Assembly: GCA_016870365.1 (NCBI GenBank)
Contig: VGBW01000013.1
Coordinates: 1-32,950, forward strand
From: Actinomycetota bacterium
GTDB lineage: Bacteria > Actinomycetota > Actinomycetes > Nanopelagicales > Nanopelagicaceae
Direction: 5' to 3'
Length of the DNA stretch: 32,950 nucleotides
Shown here in pieces: positions 1 to 7,144 of the stretch. A program made the position numbers and the translations under genes. Under the pieces are notes generated by a model, which worked only from the letters and a program-made list of their open reading frames with translations, was not told where the DNA came from and did not search any database. Every line of letters starts with the position of its first letter. The first letter of the stretch is position 1.

Positions 1-1
1 A

Positions 2-163
2 ACTGCTGATCAGATTAAGAAGAACCTGACCGAAAACAATCAACGCCAAGCTCTAAAGGGCATAGTCAATTCACTAACTACCTTGATTATCGCTGGGCCT
101 ATCTACATTTTCCATTGGCGTTTAGCTGGACGATCAAGCTCTCAACAGCTGCTCAAATCATAA
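2..163 (+). CDS. C-terminal tail of a small membrane protein (partial)
   Basis: A reading frame is open from the left edge to a TAA and gives the last 53 residues of a protein whose start lies outside the window. A polar stretch rich in K, N and Q is followed by one hydrophobic segment (about residues 24-36, containing TTLIIAGPIYIFHW) and a short polar, Ser/Gln-rich tail. This looks like the last transmembrane helix of a multi-span protein; the PIYIFHW ending recalls small DUF5671-like membrane proteins, but that is only an impression. A hairpin follows 20 bases after the stop. It could also be a chance open frame, since nothing upstream is visible. Confidence 0.45.
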   Translation, partial: TADQIKKNLTENNQRQALKGIVNSLTTLIIAGPIYIFHWRLAGRSSSQQLLKS

Positions 164-698
164 GAACATTGAATCCTAAACTGTCACTTCATTGACTGCA
201 CTAGTAGATGAAGTGAAAGCGTAAGGATATGATTTTCGAATGGAAGAAATAAATTCGTACTCGGTGAGATTCCTAGTGAGGGCGAAGGGCCGGTTGGGCT
301 TGTCTCAGAGTCTCTAACCTACCTAAGTTTGATTCCAATTGGCTAGGTTGAAACTCTCAGATTCAACTGAGATTTTGGTCAATTTGGGCAAATCTTCGAG
401 CATAAAGCCGTATCCGAGTCGTTATCAGAAGGAGTCTGGGGAAGAACTGAGTGCTAAGGAAATTGTTGAACGCTAACAGACGCACTTAGTCACAAAGAGA
501 ATGTTAGATGAGGCTGCTTCGAAACTAGCCTTTGCGCTAGATCATGCTTCGATGATTCTTGATCCAGGCTGAATAGTTTTCAGCGGAGAATTGCGCGCCC
601 CCGGAAGGAATCGAACTTCCGACCTACGGTTTAGGAGAAATTATTTGGGGTTGCCGGGGGATAATCAAGGGATGGGCAGAAAGGCCGCATTCCAGCCC
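164..698. other. Gene-poor stretch with hairpins and a tRNA 3'-half remnant
   Basis: No coding frame that I can support. It holds an 8-bp inverted repeat (CACTTCAT/ATGAAGTG, 185-192 and 208-215, 15-nt loop), which may end the upstream partial gene. A second hairpin (TCTCAG/CTGAGA, 355-372) is followed by TTTT. The tRNA-like half element at 596-637 is listed separately. The rest looks like non-coding or decayed sequence. Confidence 0.5.
596..637 (-). repeat. tRNA-Arg(CCT)-like 3' half, probable attachment-site remnant
   Basis: Read on the minus strand this matches the 3' half of a tRNA: anticodon loop CTCCTAA (anticodon CCT), 3' anticodon strand ACCGT, variable loop AGGTC, T-arm GGAAG-TTCGATT with a CTTCC partner after one extra C, then GGGGGCG as the acceptor 3' strand. 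The 5' half is missing: the bases before the loop (rc AAATAATTT) cannot form the anticodon stem. A break exactly at the 5' edge of the anticodon loop is typical of the att site left when an integrative element recombines into a tRNA gene. No integrase is nearby. Confidence 0.6.
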
Positions 699-1325
699 CT
701 ACTTTCGGTTAGCCTTTTCAAAAGCTCGGATTGCCTCATTTAATTCTTGGTACTCTTCACAAGAAGCACCACAAATTGCCTTGAGTTTTGCCAGATTCTG
801 TTTAGCTTGGCGAAGTTGCTTGAGTTTCAGGAAGAGTTCTCCCTGGTACTCCAGCGCCCCTTTATGCTTGCTATCTAAAGAGAGCGCTCTGCGATAGTAA
901 GCAGTTGAGTTCTTTATGTCCTCCACATTTCGGGCTGCAAACCCTGAAAGATTCCAAACTTCGGGATTTTTCTTATCCTCACGGCGAAGATCTTTGAGAA
1001 TTTTCTCTGCTTCGGACCAATTCTGGGCCTTGATAAAAGCCAAAGATCTTGCAAGACGCTCTGCCAAAGTTAATTTCTCAGGAGTTGGAGTAGGAGTGGG
1101 CGTGGGAGTAGGAGTGGGCGCGGGCGTGGGCGTGGGAGTGGGAGTGGGCGCGGGAGTGGGCGCGGGCGCGGGAGTGGGAGTGGGAGTGGGCGCGGGAGGG
1201 GGAGGGGGAGGGGGCTCAGAACCAGAGCTACTGCCACCGCTACTAGGAGCCGCTTGCGCCGGAGAGACTCCTGCGAGAACTACACAAAGTGATAAGAGAA
1301 GCCCTGAGAATCTACTCATCCACAT
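699..1325 (-). CDS. Secreted protein: Pro-Thr-rich linker plus TPR-like domain
   Basis: 208 residues in three parts. Residues 1-25 are a signal peptide (short basic/hydrophobic core, AQA-like cleavage). A low-complexity linker of about 55 residues follows, first Ser/Gly, then a Pro run, then alternating Pro-Thr/Pro-Ala. A C-terminal helical domain of about 120 residues has TPR-like spacing (a WNLSGFAARN helix, an AYYRRALSLD helix, then an EYQGELFLKLK helix). It is probably exported and held away from the membrane or wall by the rigid linker; the TPR part would bind a partner protein. The start may be the ATG at 1325 or the one two codons in; neither has a strong ribosome site. The linker DNA is a tandem repeat, so its length may vary between strains. 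Function unknown. Confidence 0.75.
   Translation of the reverse strand: MWMSRFSGLLLSLCVVLAGVSPAQAAPSSGGSSSGSEPPPPPPPAPTPTPTPAPAPTPAPTPTPTPTPAPTPTPTPTPTPTPEKLTLAERLARSLAFIKAQNWSEAEKILKDLRREDKKNPEVWNLSGFAARNVEDIKNSTAYYRRALSLDSKHKGALEYQGELFLKLKQLRQAKQNLAKLKAICGASCEEYQELNEAIRAFEKANRK
1081..1214. repeat. GGAGTGGGCGTG-type tandem repeat coding for the Pro-Thr linker
   Basis: An imperfect hexanucleotide-based array of GGAGTG, GGCGTG, GGAGTA and GGCGCG units, in phase with codons. On the minus strand it encodes alternating Pro-Thr and Pro-Ala pairs, ending in a GGAGGG run that gives consecutive prolines. The in-phase 6-bp unit means copy-number change would not break the frame. Confidence 0.85.
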
Positions 1326-1738
1326 GTCTCGAGCATAATTGGGTCAGGCAATTCTGCAACTCAGAATTGCGTTATTTGCATCCTAAAGGAATCAGAGTCG
1401 GGATAGGGAAACCATTTAGGGTCGGCTTCTGCTTTGGAGCAATCACCACCATCTTTGATCTGCGGAATCGACCTAGCCCTTGGGTTCCAAGTGGTAGGAA
1501 AGGCCGTAAGGTGGCAGATCAAATAGTCGAATCCACGGTTGAGACAACGCCCCCGGACCCTGCTGAACCGATACCGCCAGAAGCGAACTTCTTGCGAGTG
1601 GAATCTGGGAGCAGATCTTCATGAAGAGCGCGACCGGCCACGACATGATCGTCTGGAGCAAGGTAGTCCAACTCTAGCTATCAAAGTAGAAGAACCCTCA
1701 GTCATATCCACCAAGGGTTCTTCTGCTTACTTCACTAC
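1326..1738. other. Intergenic stretch without a supportable gene
   Basis: Overlapping open frames exist on both strands, but none has a convincing start, composition or recognisable domain. The only clear element is the hairpin at 1688-1724. The stretch may contain the promoter of the secreted TPR protein. Confidence 0.5.
1688..1724 (-). terminator. Strong hairpin, terminator of the ethanolamine-type permease
   Basis: Perfect 11-bp inverted repeat AGAAGAACCCT/AGGGTTCTTCT with a 15-nt loop, extendable by a G-T pair. It lies 14 bases beyond the stop of the permease on the minus strand, the expected place for a terminator. The run after it (CTACTTTG) is only moderately T-rich. Confidence 0.7.
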
Positions 1739-3187
1739 CTATTCATGTCCCTTGACAGCTGCTGCTTCTTCTGGCGAGAGGACTAGTTTCTTTCTGCCAA
1801 AGAGAGCGAAGCCAAGAAGTCCGATTACGTAGACGACTGCGATTGCGATGATTGCGTCTCTGTAACCCTCATTTAGAGCCTGACCGATGAAGATAAGAGC
1901 AGCAATTACGCCTCCAACTATTGCGCCCATACTTCCAAGTGGTGACTTATATGGACGATTTAGGTTTGGATACTTACTCTTAAGGAGTAGGTAGGAAACC
2001 ATCTGGAGAAGGTAGGCAAGGACTGCGCCCCAGACCGCAATATTTAGAACTATTGCGCCTGCGGCCTCGCCCCCATATTGAGCCCAAAGTAGCGCACAAT
2101 ATCCAACGATTGCCCCGGCGACGAGGGCTATCCACGGAGTCTTCCGAGTTCCGGTTAGGGAAAGGACCTTCGGAAAGTAACCCGCGCGCGATAAGGAATA
2201 GATGTTGCGTCCGTAGGCAAACATGATTCCTTGTAGCGATGCTAAGAGTCCGATGAGTGCAAACGCAGCAAGGATCGCTGCGATATCGGCGTTCGGCAAG
2301 ATAGCGCGGAAGCCATCGAGAAGTGGTTCGCCAGATTCTTTGAGCTGATCCGCACCAGTAATACCTGGATTAAGTACCAGCACTAAGATTCCAGTGACGC
2401 AGAGTGTGATCAATCCGCGAATACCTGCTTTAGGGATGTCGCGAGTCGGATTCTCTGCCTCCTCTGCAGCGAGTGGAAGTTCTTCGATACCGAGGAAGAA
2501 CCACATCGCAAATGGCATTGCTGCGATTATCGCCCAGAAGCCAAATGGAAGGAATTCTGTGTTCCCATCTGTTGGTGCGATGTTGAATAGGTTATCTACC
2601 GAGAACTTGCCACTGAAAATCGCCATCACAGAAAATACGCCTAGAACCACTAGCGATGCGACTGCGACAATCTCCATGAACCTGAAGGAGGTCCTCACCC
2701 CAGCGATATTTACCGCTAGGAAGATGGCATAGAGAATGATCCACCAAACCCAAACTGGCATACTGAGATTGAATAGCTCCTTGGTGATTCCGTCTGCGTA
2801 ACTTGCGGAGAAGAAGACGACTACGCCGGTTGTTGCGACATACTCGATCGTCTCTGCAAAGCCAGTTACGAATCCACCCCAAGGGCCCATCGCAGATCGT
2901 GCGAACGAATATGCGCCACCGGTATGTGGTAGTGCGGAAGCCATTTCGCCGATACTGAAGATCATTCCGAAATACATGGCGACAACAAGTAGGGATGCGA
3001 TCAGAAGACCGCCCCATCCAGCTTCGCCGATTCCGAAGTTCCATCCGGAGAAATCTCCAGAAATAACTGCGGCTATTCCGAGCGCCCAGAGGCCAAAAAG
3101 ACTTGCATGCCTTTGGAGCCCACGTTTTTCAAAGTAATCATGAGATACATCGGTGTAGCTCACGCCTTGAACATTCTTATTAGACAA
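1739..3187 (-). CDS. APC-family permease, ethanolamine-permease type
   Basis: 482 residues with about 12 hydrophobic segments and the layout of amino acid/polyamine/organocation (APC) transporters: a cytoplasmic N-terminus of about 30 residues, the glycine-rich first helix (SGWNFGIGEAGWGG), the SIGEMASALPHTGGAYSFAR motif of helices 2-3, and AEEAENPTRDIPKAG between helices 6 and 7. The overall character is closest to the ethanolamine permease branch. Its divergent neighbour is a GlnA4-like ligase followed by aldehyde dehydrogenase and SDR, which fits ethanolamine or a similar amino alcohol as substrate. Start: TTG at 3187 with an AGGGGA ribosome site 5-6 bases upstream. Substrate is inferred from family and context; another small amine is possible. 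Confidence 0.85.
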   Translation of the reverse strand: MSNKNVQGVSYTDVSHDYFEKRGLQRHASLFGLWALGIAAVISGDFSGWNFGIGEAGWGGLLIASLLVVAMYFGMIFSIGEMASALPHTGGAYSFARSAMGPWGGFVTGFAETIEYVATTGVVVFFSASYADGITKELFNLSMPVWVWWIILYAIFLAVNIAGVRTSFRFMEIVAVASLVVLGVFSVMAIFSGKFSVDNLFNIAPTDGNTEFLPFGFWAIIAAMPFAMWFFLGIEELPLAAEEAENPTRDIPKAGIRGLITLCVTGILVLVLNPGITGADQLKESGEPLLDGFRAILPNADIAAILAAFALIGLLASLQGIMFAYGRNIYSLSRAGYFPKVLSLTGTRKTPWIALVAGAIVGYCALLWAQYGGEAAGAIVLNIAVWGAVLAYLLQMVSYLLLKSKYPNLNRPYKSPLGSMGAIVGGVIAALIFIGQALNEGYRDAIIAIAVVYVIGLLGFALFGRKKLVLSPEEAAAVKGHE

Positions 3188-3206
3188 AGGTATCCCCTCT
3201 CTCCCC

Positions 3207-3238
3207 CTCTATAGCTATGAATGAGGATGCCTATAGAG
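3207..3238. promoter_or_regulatory. Inverted repeat between divergent permease and GS-like gene
   Basis: Perfect 8-bp arms CTCTATAG and CTATAGAG separated by 16 bases, in the 175-base region between the divergent permease and ligase genes. Position and symmetry suit a regulator binding site that controls both. It differs from the 18-bp palindromes further right, so a different regulator, not present in this window, would be expected. Confidence 0.4.
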
Positions 3239-3362
3239 TGATTGGGCAATAGGTTAGACCTGGGTCATGGCGTAGTCCAGAGGCATTTGGTGTATTTCGA
3301 GAGTATTTTCAGTAGTTATGCCCCCCAATTATGCTTACTTCCCTACAAGAAAAGGGGAGAAA

Positions 3363-4739
3363 ATGGGATCGGCTAGAGCTGCTAAACCATCAATGACTTT
3401 GAATGAGCTGAAGGGTGAGGTGGCGAACGGTGGGATAGATACCGTCGTTGTTGTGATGACTGATATGCAAGGTCGTCTCGTCGGCAAGCGAATTCATGGC
3501 TCCTTCTTCATCGATGAGATTGCGCATCATGGAACCGAGGGCTGTAATTACCTACTAGCTGTTGATGTCGATATGAATCCAGTTGCGGGCTATGCGATGT
3601 CATCTTGGGATAAGGGATATTCGGATTTCGCGCTAGTTCCAGATTTCAGCACGCTTCGTCGCCTTCCTTGGCAGCCCGGAGCTGCGATGGTGACTGCGGA
3701 TGTGCGGTGGTTGGATGGAAGTGATGTGGTTGCATCGCCTCGTCAGATCCTAAAGCGACAAATAAAGGCGCTTGCTGATGCGGGAATGACTGCGATGGTC
3801 GGAAATGAATTGGAGTTCATCGTATTTAACGATACCTATGAGCAGGCCTGGCAGAAGCGTTACAAGGGTCTAACTCCAGCAAATCTCTATAACGTCGATT
3901 ACCAGATCTTGGGTGGAAGTAGATTGGAACCTTTGTTACGGGCGATTCGACTTCATATGTCTGGCGCTGGGATGAATGTTGAGTCGGTAAAGGGCGAATG
4001 CAATTACGGGCAACATGAGATCGCCTTTAGATATGACGATGCCCTTACGACATGTGATAACACCTCCATTTATAAGAATGGTGCGAAAGAGATTGCGGCT
4101 CAGATGGGCTACTCCCTCACCTTCATGGCAAAGTTCAATGAGCGGGAAGGAAACTCATCTCACATCCACCTCTCATTTCGTGGGGCTAAGGATGAGTTGG
4201 TGATGGCCGATGAGAAGGATCCGCATGGATTAAGTGAGGTTGGTAAGTCATTTATCGCTGGACAACTTGCCCATGCAAGAGAGCTGACGCTCTTGTTCGC
4301 TCCGAATATCAACTCCTATAAGCGTTATGTACCAGGCTCATTTGCACCAACTGCAATCCGTTGGGGAAGAGATAACCGGACCTGTGCCTTCAGATTGGTC
4401 GGGCATGGCATGAGTCTCCGACTCGAAAATCGCATCCCGGGCGGAGATGTAAATCCTTATCTCGCCGTCGCTGCGGTAATTGCGGCAGGATTAGATGGAG
4501 TAGATAAGAAGTTGAAGCTTGAGCCGATCTTTGAAGGCAATGCCTATCTCTCAGATTCACCGCGTGTTCCAGCCACGATGCTTGAGGCGCGCAACCTCTG
4601 GGCGGAGAGCTCCTTCGTGCGAGGAGCCTTCGGTAAAGAGGTACAGGAGCACTACACCAACTTTGCCGATGTCGAGATGGCTGCTTACAACAAGTCGGTA
4701 ACTGATTGGGAGCTCTTTAGAAACTTCGAGAGATTCTAA
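3363..4739 (+). CDS. Glutamine synthetase-like gamma-glutamyl-amine ligase, GlnA4-like
   Basis: 458 residues of the GS fold, acting on an amine other than ammonia: ATP + glutamate + amine to gamma-glutamyl-amide. The N-terminal beta-grasp part contains the MQGRLVGKRIHG signature. The run HGTEGCNYLLAVDVDM followed by GYAMSSWDKGYSDF resembles Streptomyces GlnA4, reported as a gamma-glutamylethanolamide synthetase. The catalytic domain shows NELEF, the ECNYGQHEI metal-ligand segment, NSSHIHLSF, the WGRDNRTCAFR arginine motif and RLENRIPGGDVNPYL. I place the start at ATG 3363, behind AGGGGAG; an upstream in-frame ATG at 3318 has no such site. The dehydrogenase gene starts 7 bases after the stop, so the genes are co-transcribed. 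Ethanolamine as substrate is inference. Confidence 0.85.
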   Translation: MGSARAAKPSMTLNELKGEVANGGIDTVVVVMTDMQGRLVGKRIHGSFFIDEIAHHGTEGCNYLLAVDVDMNPVAGYAMSSWDKGYSDFALVPDFSTLRRLPWQPGAAMVTADVRWLDGSDVVASPRQILKRQIKALADAGMTAMVGNELEFIVFNDTYEQAWQKRYKGLTPANLYNVDYQILGGSRLEPLLRAIRLHMSGAGMNVESVKGECNYGQHEIAFRYDDALTTCDNTSIYKNGAKEIAAQMGYSLTFMAKFNEREGNSSHIHLSFRGAKDELVMADEKDPHGLSEVGKSFIAGQLAHARELTLLFAPNINSYKRYVPGSFAPTAIRWGRDNRTCAFRLVGHGMSLRLENRIPGGDVNPYLAVAAVIAAGLDGVDKKLKLEPIFEGNAYLSDSPRVPATMLEARNLWAESSFVRGAFGKEVQEHYTNFADVEMAAYNKSVTDWELFRNFERF

Positions 4740-4746
4740 GTCAAAT

Positions 4747-6102
4747 ATGGGTAGCTATTCGGTAATTAACCCCTCTACTGAAACGGTGGTCACAGACGTT
4801 CATCTCCACTCCGAGGCTGAGACCGATGCTTTGATCGCAAAGGCAGGCAGCGCATATGAGAGTTGGCGGAAAGTTGCTCCGGGTGAGCGAGCTGCGCTGC
4901 TCCGTAGTTTCGCATCTGAGGTTTCCAAAGAACGTGAGGCGCTCGCCGAGCTCGAGATTCGCAATTCGGGACATACTCGGGGCAATGCGCTCTGGGAAGC
5001 GGACAATGTTGCAAATGTTCTCAACTATTACTCCGCAGCACCGGAAAGACTCTTCGGTCGCCAGATCCCAGTTCCAAGCGGAATCGATGTGACCTTCAAG
5101 GAGCCACTTGGGGTTGTCGGAGTAATAGTGCCTTGGAATTTTCCGATGCCGATCGCCGGGTGGGGATTTGCTCCTTCACTTGCCGCCGGAAACTGTGTGG
5201 TTTTGAAGCCAGCGGAGTACACGCCACTTACCGCAATCAAGCTTGGCGAGATCGCGAAGAAAGCCGGAATCCCCGATGGGGTATTTACGGTTATTACCGG
5301 TAAGGGATCGGTTGTCGGAGCGCGCTTTGTCACGCATCCTGCGGTACGAAAGATCGTATTCACCGGCTCTACCTCAGTCGGTAGATCGATCATGGCGGGA
5401 TGTGCCGACCAGGTAAAGCGCGTGACTTTAGAGCTCGGCGGAAAGAGCGCAAATATCATCTTTGCCGATGCCGATGTCGATAAAGCCGCGGCGAACGCGC
5501 CGGGTGCAGTATTTGATAATGCCGGCCAGGATTGCTGCGCTCGATCACGCTTACTGGTTGAGAAAAGGATCTTTGATGAGTTCATGGCGAAGTTTGAAGT
5601 CGCAGTCAAGAAGTTCCGGGTGGAGGATCCATCACTTGCTAGCGCTGAGATGGGGCCGTTGATCTCGAGGAAACAATTTGAAACCGTAACCTCCTATCTG
5701 GAAGAGAGGGTGGCGTTTACGGGAAGCGCGCCAAATGGTAAAGGTTTCTGGTTGGCGCCACATGTATTGCTTGCCAAAGATACAAGCGCCCGCTCTTGGC
5801 GCGAGGAGATCTTCGGACCTGTTGTATCGGTCCTTGCCTTTGAAGATGAAGCTGATGCAATCAGGAAAGCTAATGACTCGGAGTATGGGCTCTCCGGATC
5901 GATCTGGACGAGAGATTTGGCGCGCGGGCTGCGTGTTGCCCGGGGGGTTGAGTCAGGAAATCTCTCGGTTAACTCAAATTCATCGGTTAGATATTGGACG
6001 CCCTTTGGCGGCTTCAAGCAATCTGGCCTTGGCCGTGAGCTAGGTCCTGATGCGCTAGATGCTTTCACTGAAGTCAAGAACGTCTTCTTCTCAAACGAAT
6101 GA
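4747..6102 (+). CDS. Aldehyde dehydrogenase (NAD(P)-dependent), amine pathway
   Basis: 451 residues, slightly shorter than the usual 480-500 because of a short N-terminus. Recognisable ALDH elements are VPWNFPMP, VVLKPAEYTPL (cofactor-binding Lys), the FTGSTSVG turn, ELGGKS with the general base Glu229, GQDCC with catalytic Cys263, EEIFGPV, and PFGGFKQSGLGRE near the end. It oxidises an aldehyde to a carboxylate. Between the GS-like ligase and an SDR, its likely substrate is a gamma-glutamylated aldehyde; in the pathway proposed for Streptomyces, gamma-glutamylacetaldehyde becomes gamma-glutamylglycine. The start lies 7 bases after the ligase stop with no strong ribosome site, suggesting translational coupling. 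Confidence 0.9.
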   Translation: MGSYSVINPSTETVVTDVHLHSEAETDALIAKAGSAYESWRKVAPGERAALLRSFASEVSKEREALAELEIRNSGHTRGNALWEADNVANVLNYYSAAPERLFGRQIPVPSGIDVTFKEPLGVVGVIVPWNFPMPIAGWGFAPSLAAGNCVVLKPAEYTPLTAIKLGEIAKKAGIPDGVFTVITGKGSVVGARFVTHPAVRKIVFTGSTSVGRSIMAGCADQVKRVTLELGGKSANIIFADADVDKAAANAPGAVFDNAGQDCCARSRLLVEKRIFDEFMAKFEVAVKKFRVEDPSLASAEMGPLISRKQFETVTSYLEERVAFTGSAPNGKGFWLAPHVLLAKDTSARSWREEIFGPVVSVLAFEDEADAIRKANDSEYGLSGSIWTRDLARGLRVARGVESGNLSVNSNSSVRYWTPFGGFKQSGLGRELGPDALDAFTEVKNVFFSNE

Positions 6103-6112
6103 AAGGTAGAAA

Positions 6113-6880
6113 ATGAAACGACTAGAGGGACGAGTTGCCGTAATCACCGGAGCTGGAAGCGGCATCGGTCTAGCAACCGCAAAGCGCCTCGCAGATGAGG
6201 GTGCAAAGGTTGTCGCAGTCGATACCAACGAGGAGACGGGAAAGAAGATCGCTAATGAGGTGGACGGAATATTCGTAAAGGCCGATGTGACCAACCGTGA
6301 AGAAGTCGAGAATATGTATAAGGTCGCATTTGATACCTACGGTCGCATCGACATTGCCTTTAACAATGCTGGTATTTCACCACCAGATGATGACTCAATC
6401 CTTGTGACTGAGTTGCCAGCTTGGGAGAAAGTTCTCAAAGTGAATACGACCTCGGTCTACTTATGCTGTAAAGCTGTTATCCCTTACATGCAAAAACAGA
6501 AGAAGGGTTCAATCATCAACACCGCATCCTTCGTCGCAACCATGGGAGCTGCTACCTCACAGATCGCCTACACCGCATCTAAAGGCGGCGTGCTTTCTAT
6601 GAGCCGCGAACTCGGTGTGCAATTCGCCCGCGAAGGAATTCGCATCAATGCGCTCTCACCCGGACCGGTAAATACTCCGCTGCTTCAAGAACTCTTCGCA
6701 AAAGATAAGGAACGCGCCGCTCGTCGCCTCGTTCATATCCCAATGGGGCGCTTCGCTGATGCAAGTGAAATCGCCGCAGCCGTTGCATTCCTTGCTAGCG
6801 ATGACTCAAGCTTCATCACCGCATCTAACTTCCTAGTTGATGGCGGTATCTCAGGGGCTTACGTAACCCCGCTTGATTAG
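6113..6880 (+). CDS. Short-chain dehydrogenase/reductase, amine pathway
   Basis: 255 residues, a classical SDR: TGAGSGIG nucleotide-binding loop near residue 13, an Asp after the second beta strand (VAVDTNEE), which favours NAD(H), NNAGIS, catalytic Ser in the NTASF strand, YTASK with Tyr153 and Lys157, and a C-terminal DGGISGAY. The start at 6113 follows a GAAAGG site 10 bases after the dehydrogenase stop. As third gene of the operon it could oxidise the alcohol end of a gamma-glutamyl amino alcohol to the aldehyde used by the preceding enzyme. A dedicated hydrolase to release glutamate is missing from this operon; one of the two amidotransferase-fold hydrolases further right could supply it. 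Confidence 0.88.
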   Translation: MKRLEGRVAVITGAGSGIGLATAKRLADEGAKVVAVDTNEETGKKIANEVDGIFVKADVTNREEVENMYKVAFDTYGRIDIAFNNAGISPPDDDSILVTELPAWEKVLKVNTTSVYLCCKAVIPYMQKQKKGSIINTASFVATMGAATSQIAYTASKGGVLSMSRELGVQFAREGIRINALSPGPVNTPLLQELFAKDKERAARRLVHIPMGRFADASEIAAAVAFLASDDSSFITASNFLVDGGISGAYVTPLD

Positions 6881-7006
6881 GCGGAAACTTCTTGCGAATT
6901 AGCAACTCGCGTCAAGAACTTCTCAACCTTAGTTCCGCGGGGGATGTTTCCCAGAACTCTTCCGTTAGCAGCACTGATTACCGGAATTTGTTCCCCATCG
7001 GAAAAC

Positions 7007-7044
7007 TTGTCACTCCCAATGAGGTGAGTCGTTGGGAGTGACAA
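7007..7044. terminator. Perfect 13-bp hairpin between convergent genes
   Basis: TTGTCACTCCCAA and TTGGGAGTGACAA form a perfect 13-bp stem around a 12-nt loop, between the convergent SDR and permease genes. On the minus strand it is followed by GTTTTCC, consistent with terminating the permease transcript; in the plus direction there is no T-run. It probably blocks read-through from both sides. Confidence 0.7.
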
Positions 7045-7144
7045 TGAAGAGACAAGACTTTGCCAACCTTCAAATGTTCCAATCAGGGCAAAGACCTTGC
7101 CCGGTCAATTTTTCCAATGCCTTTCTTGTAACCATGCTCGATTT

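Noticed and set aside
916-1338. Plus-strand open frame opposite the Pro-Thr protein (Gly-Val repeats)
   Set aside because: It is the antisense reading of the repeat; the minus-strand frame has a signal peptide and a TPR domain.
1289-1661. Overlapping open frames on both strands between the TPR protein and the permease
   Set aside because: No recognisable domain, no ribosome site, and composition unlike the neighbouring genes.
1739-6102. Ethanolamine microcompartment (eut) operon
   Set aside because: No shell protein, EutB/EutC or B12-related gene is present; the gene set fits gamma-glutamylation instead.
6877-7104. A 75-codon minus-strand open frame ending on the SDR stop codon, with a protein-like sequence (IGTFEGWQ, IPVISAANGRVLG)
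   Set aside because: It has no start codon with a ribosome site, an in-frame stop bounds its upstream end, and the 13-bp hairpin sits inside it. It might be a decayed gene tail, but I could not assign it to any family.
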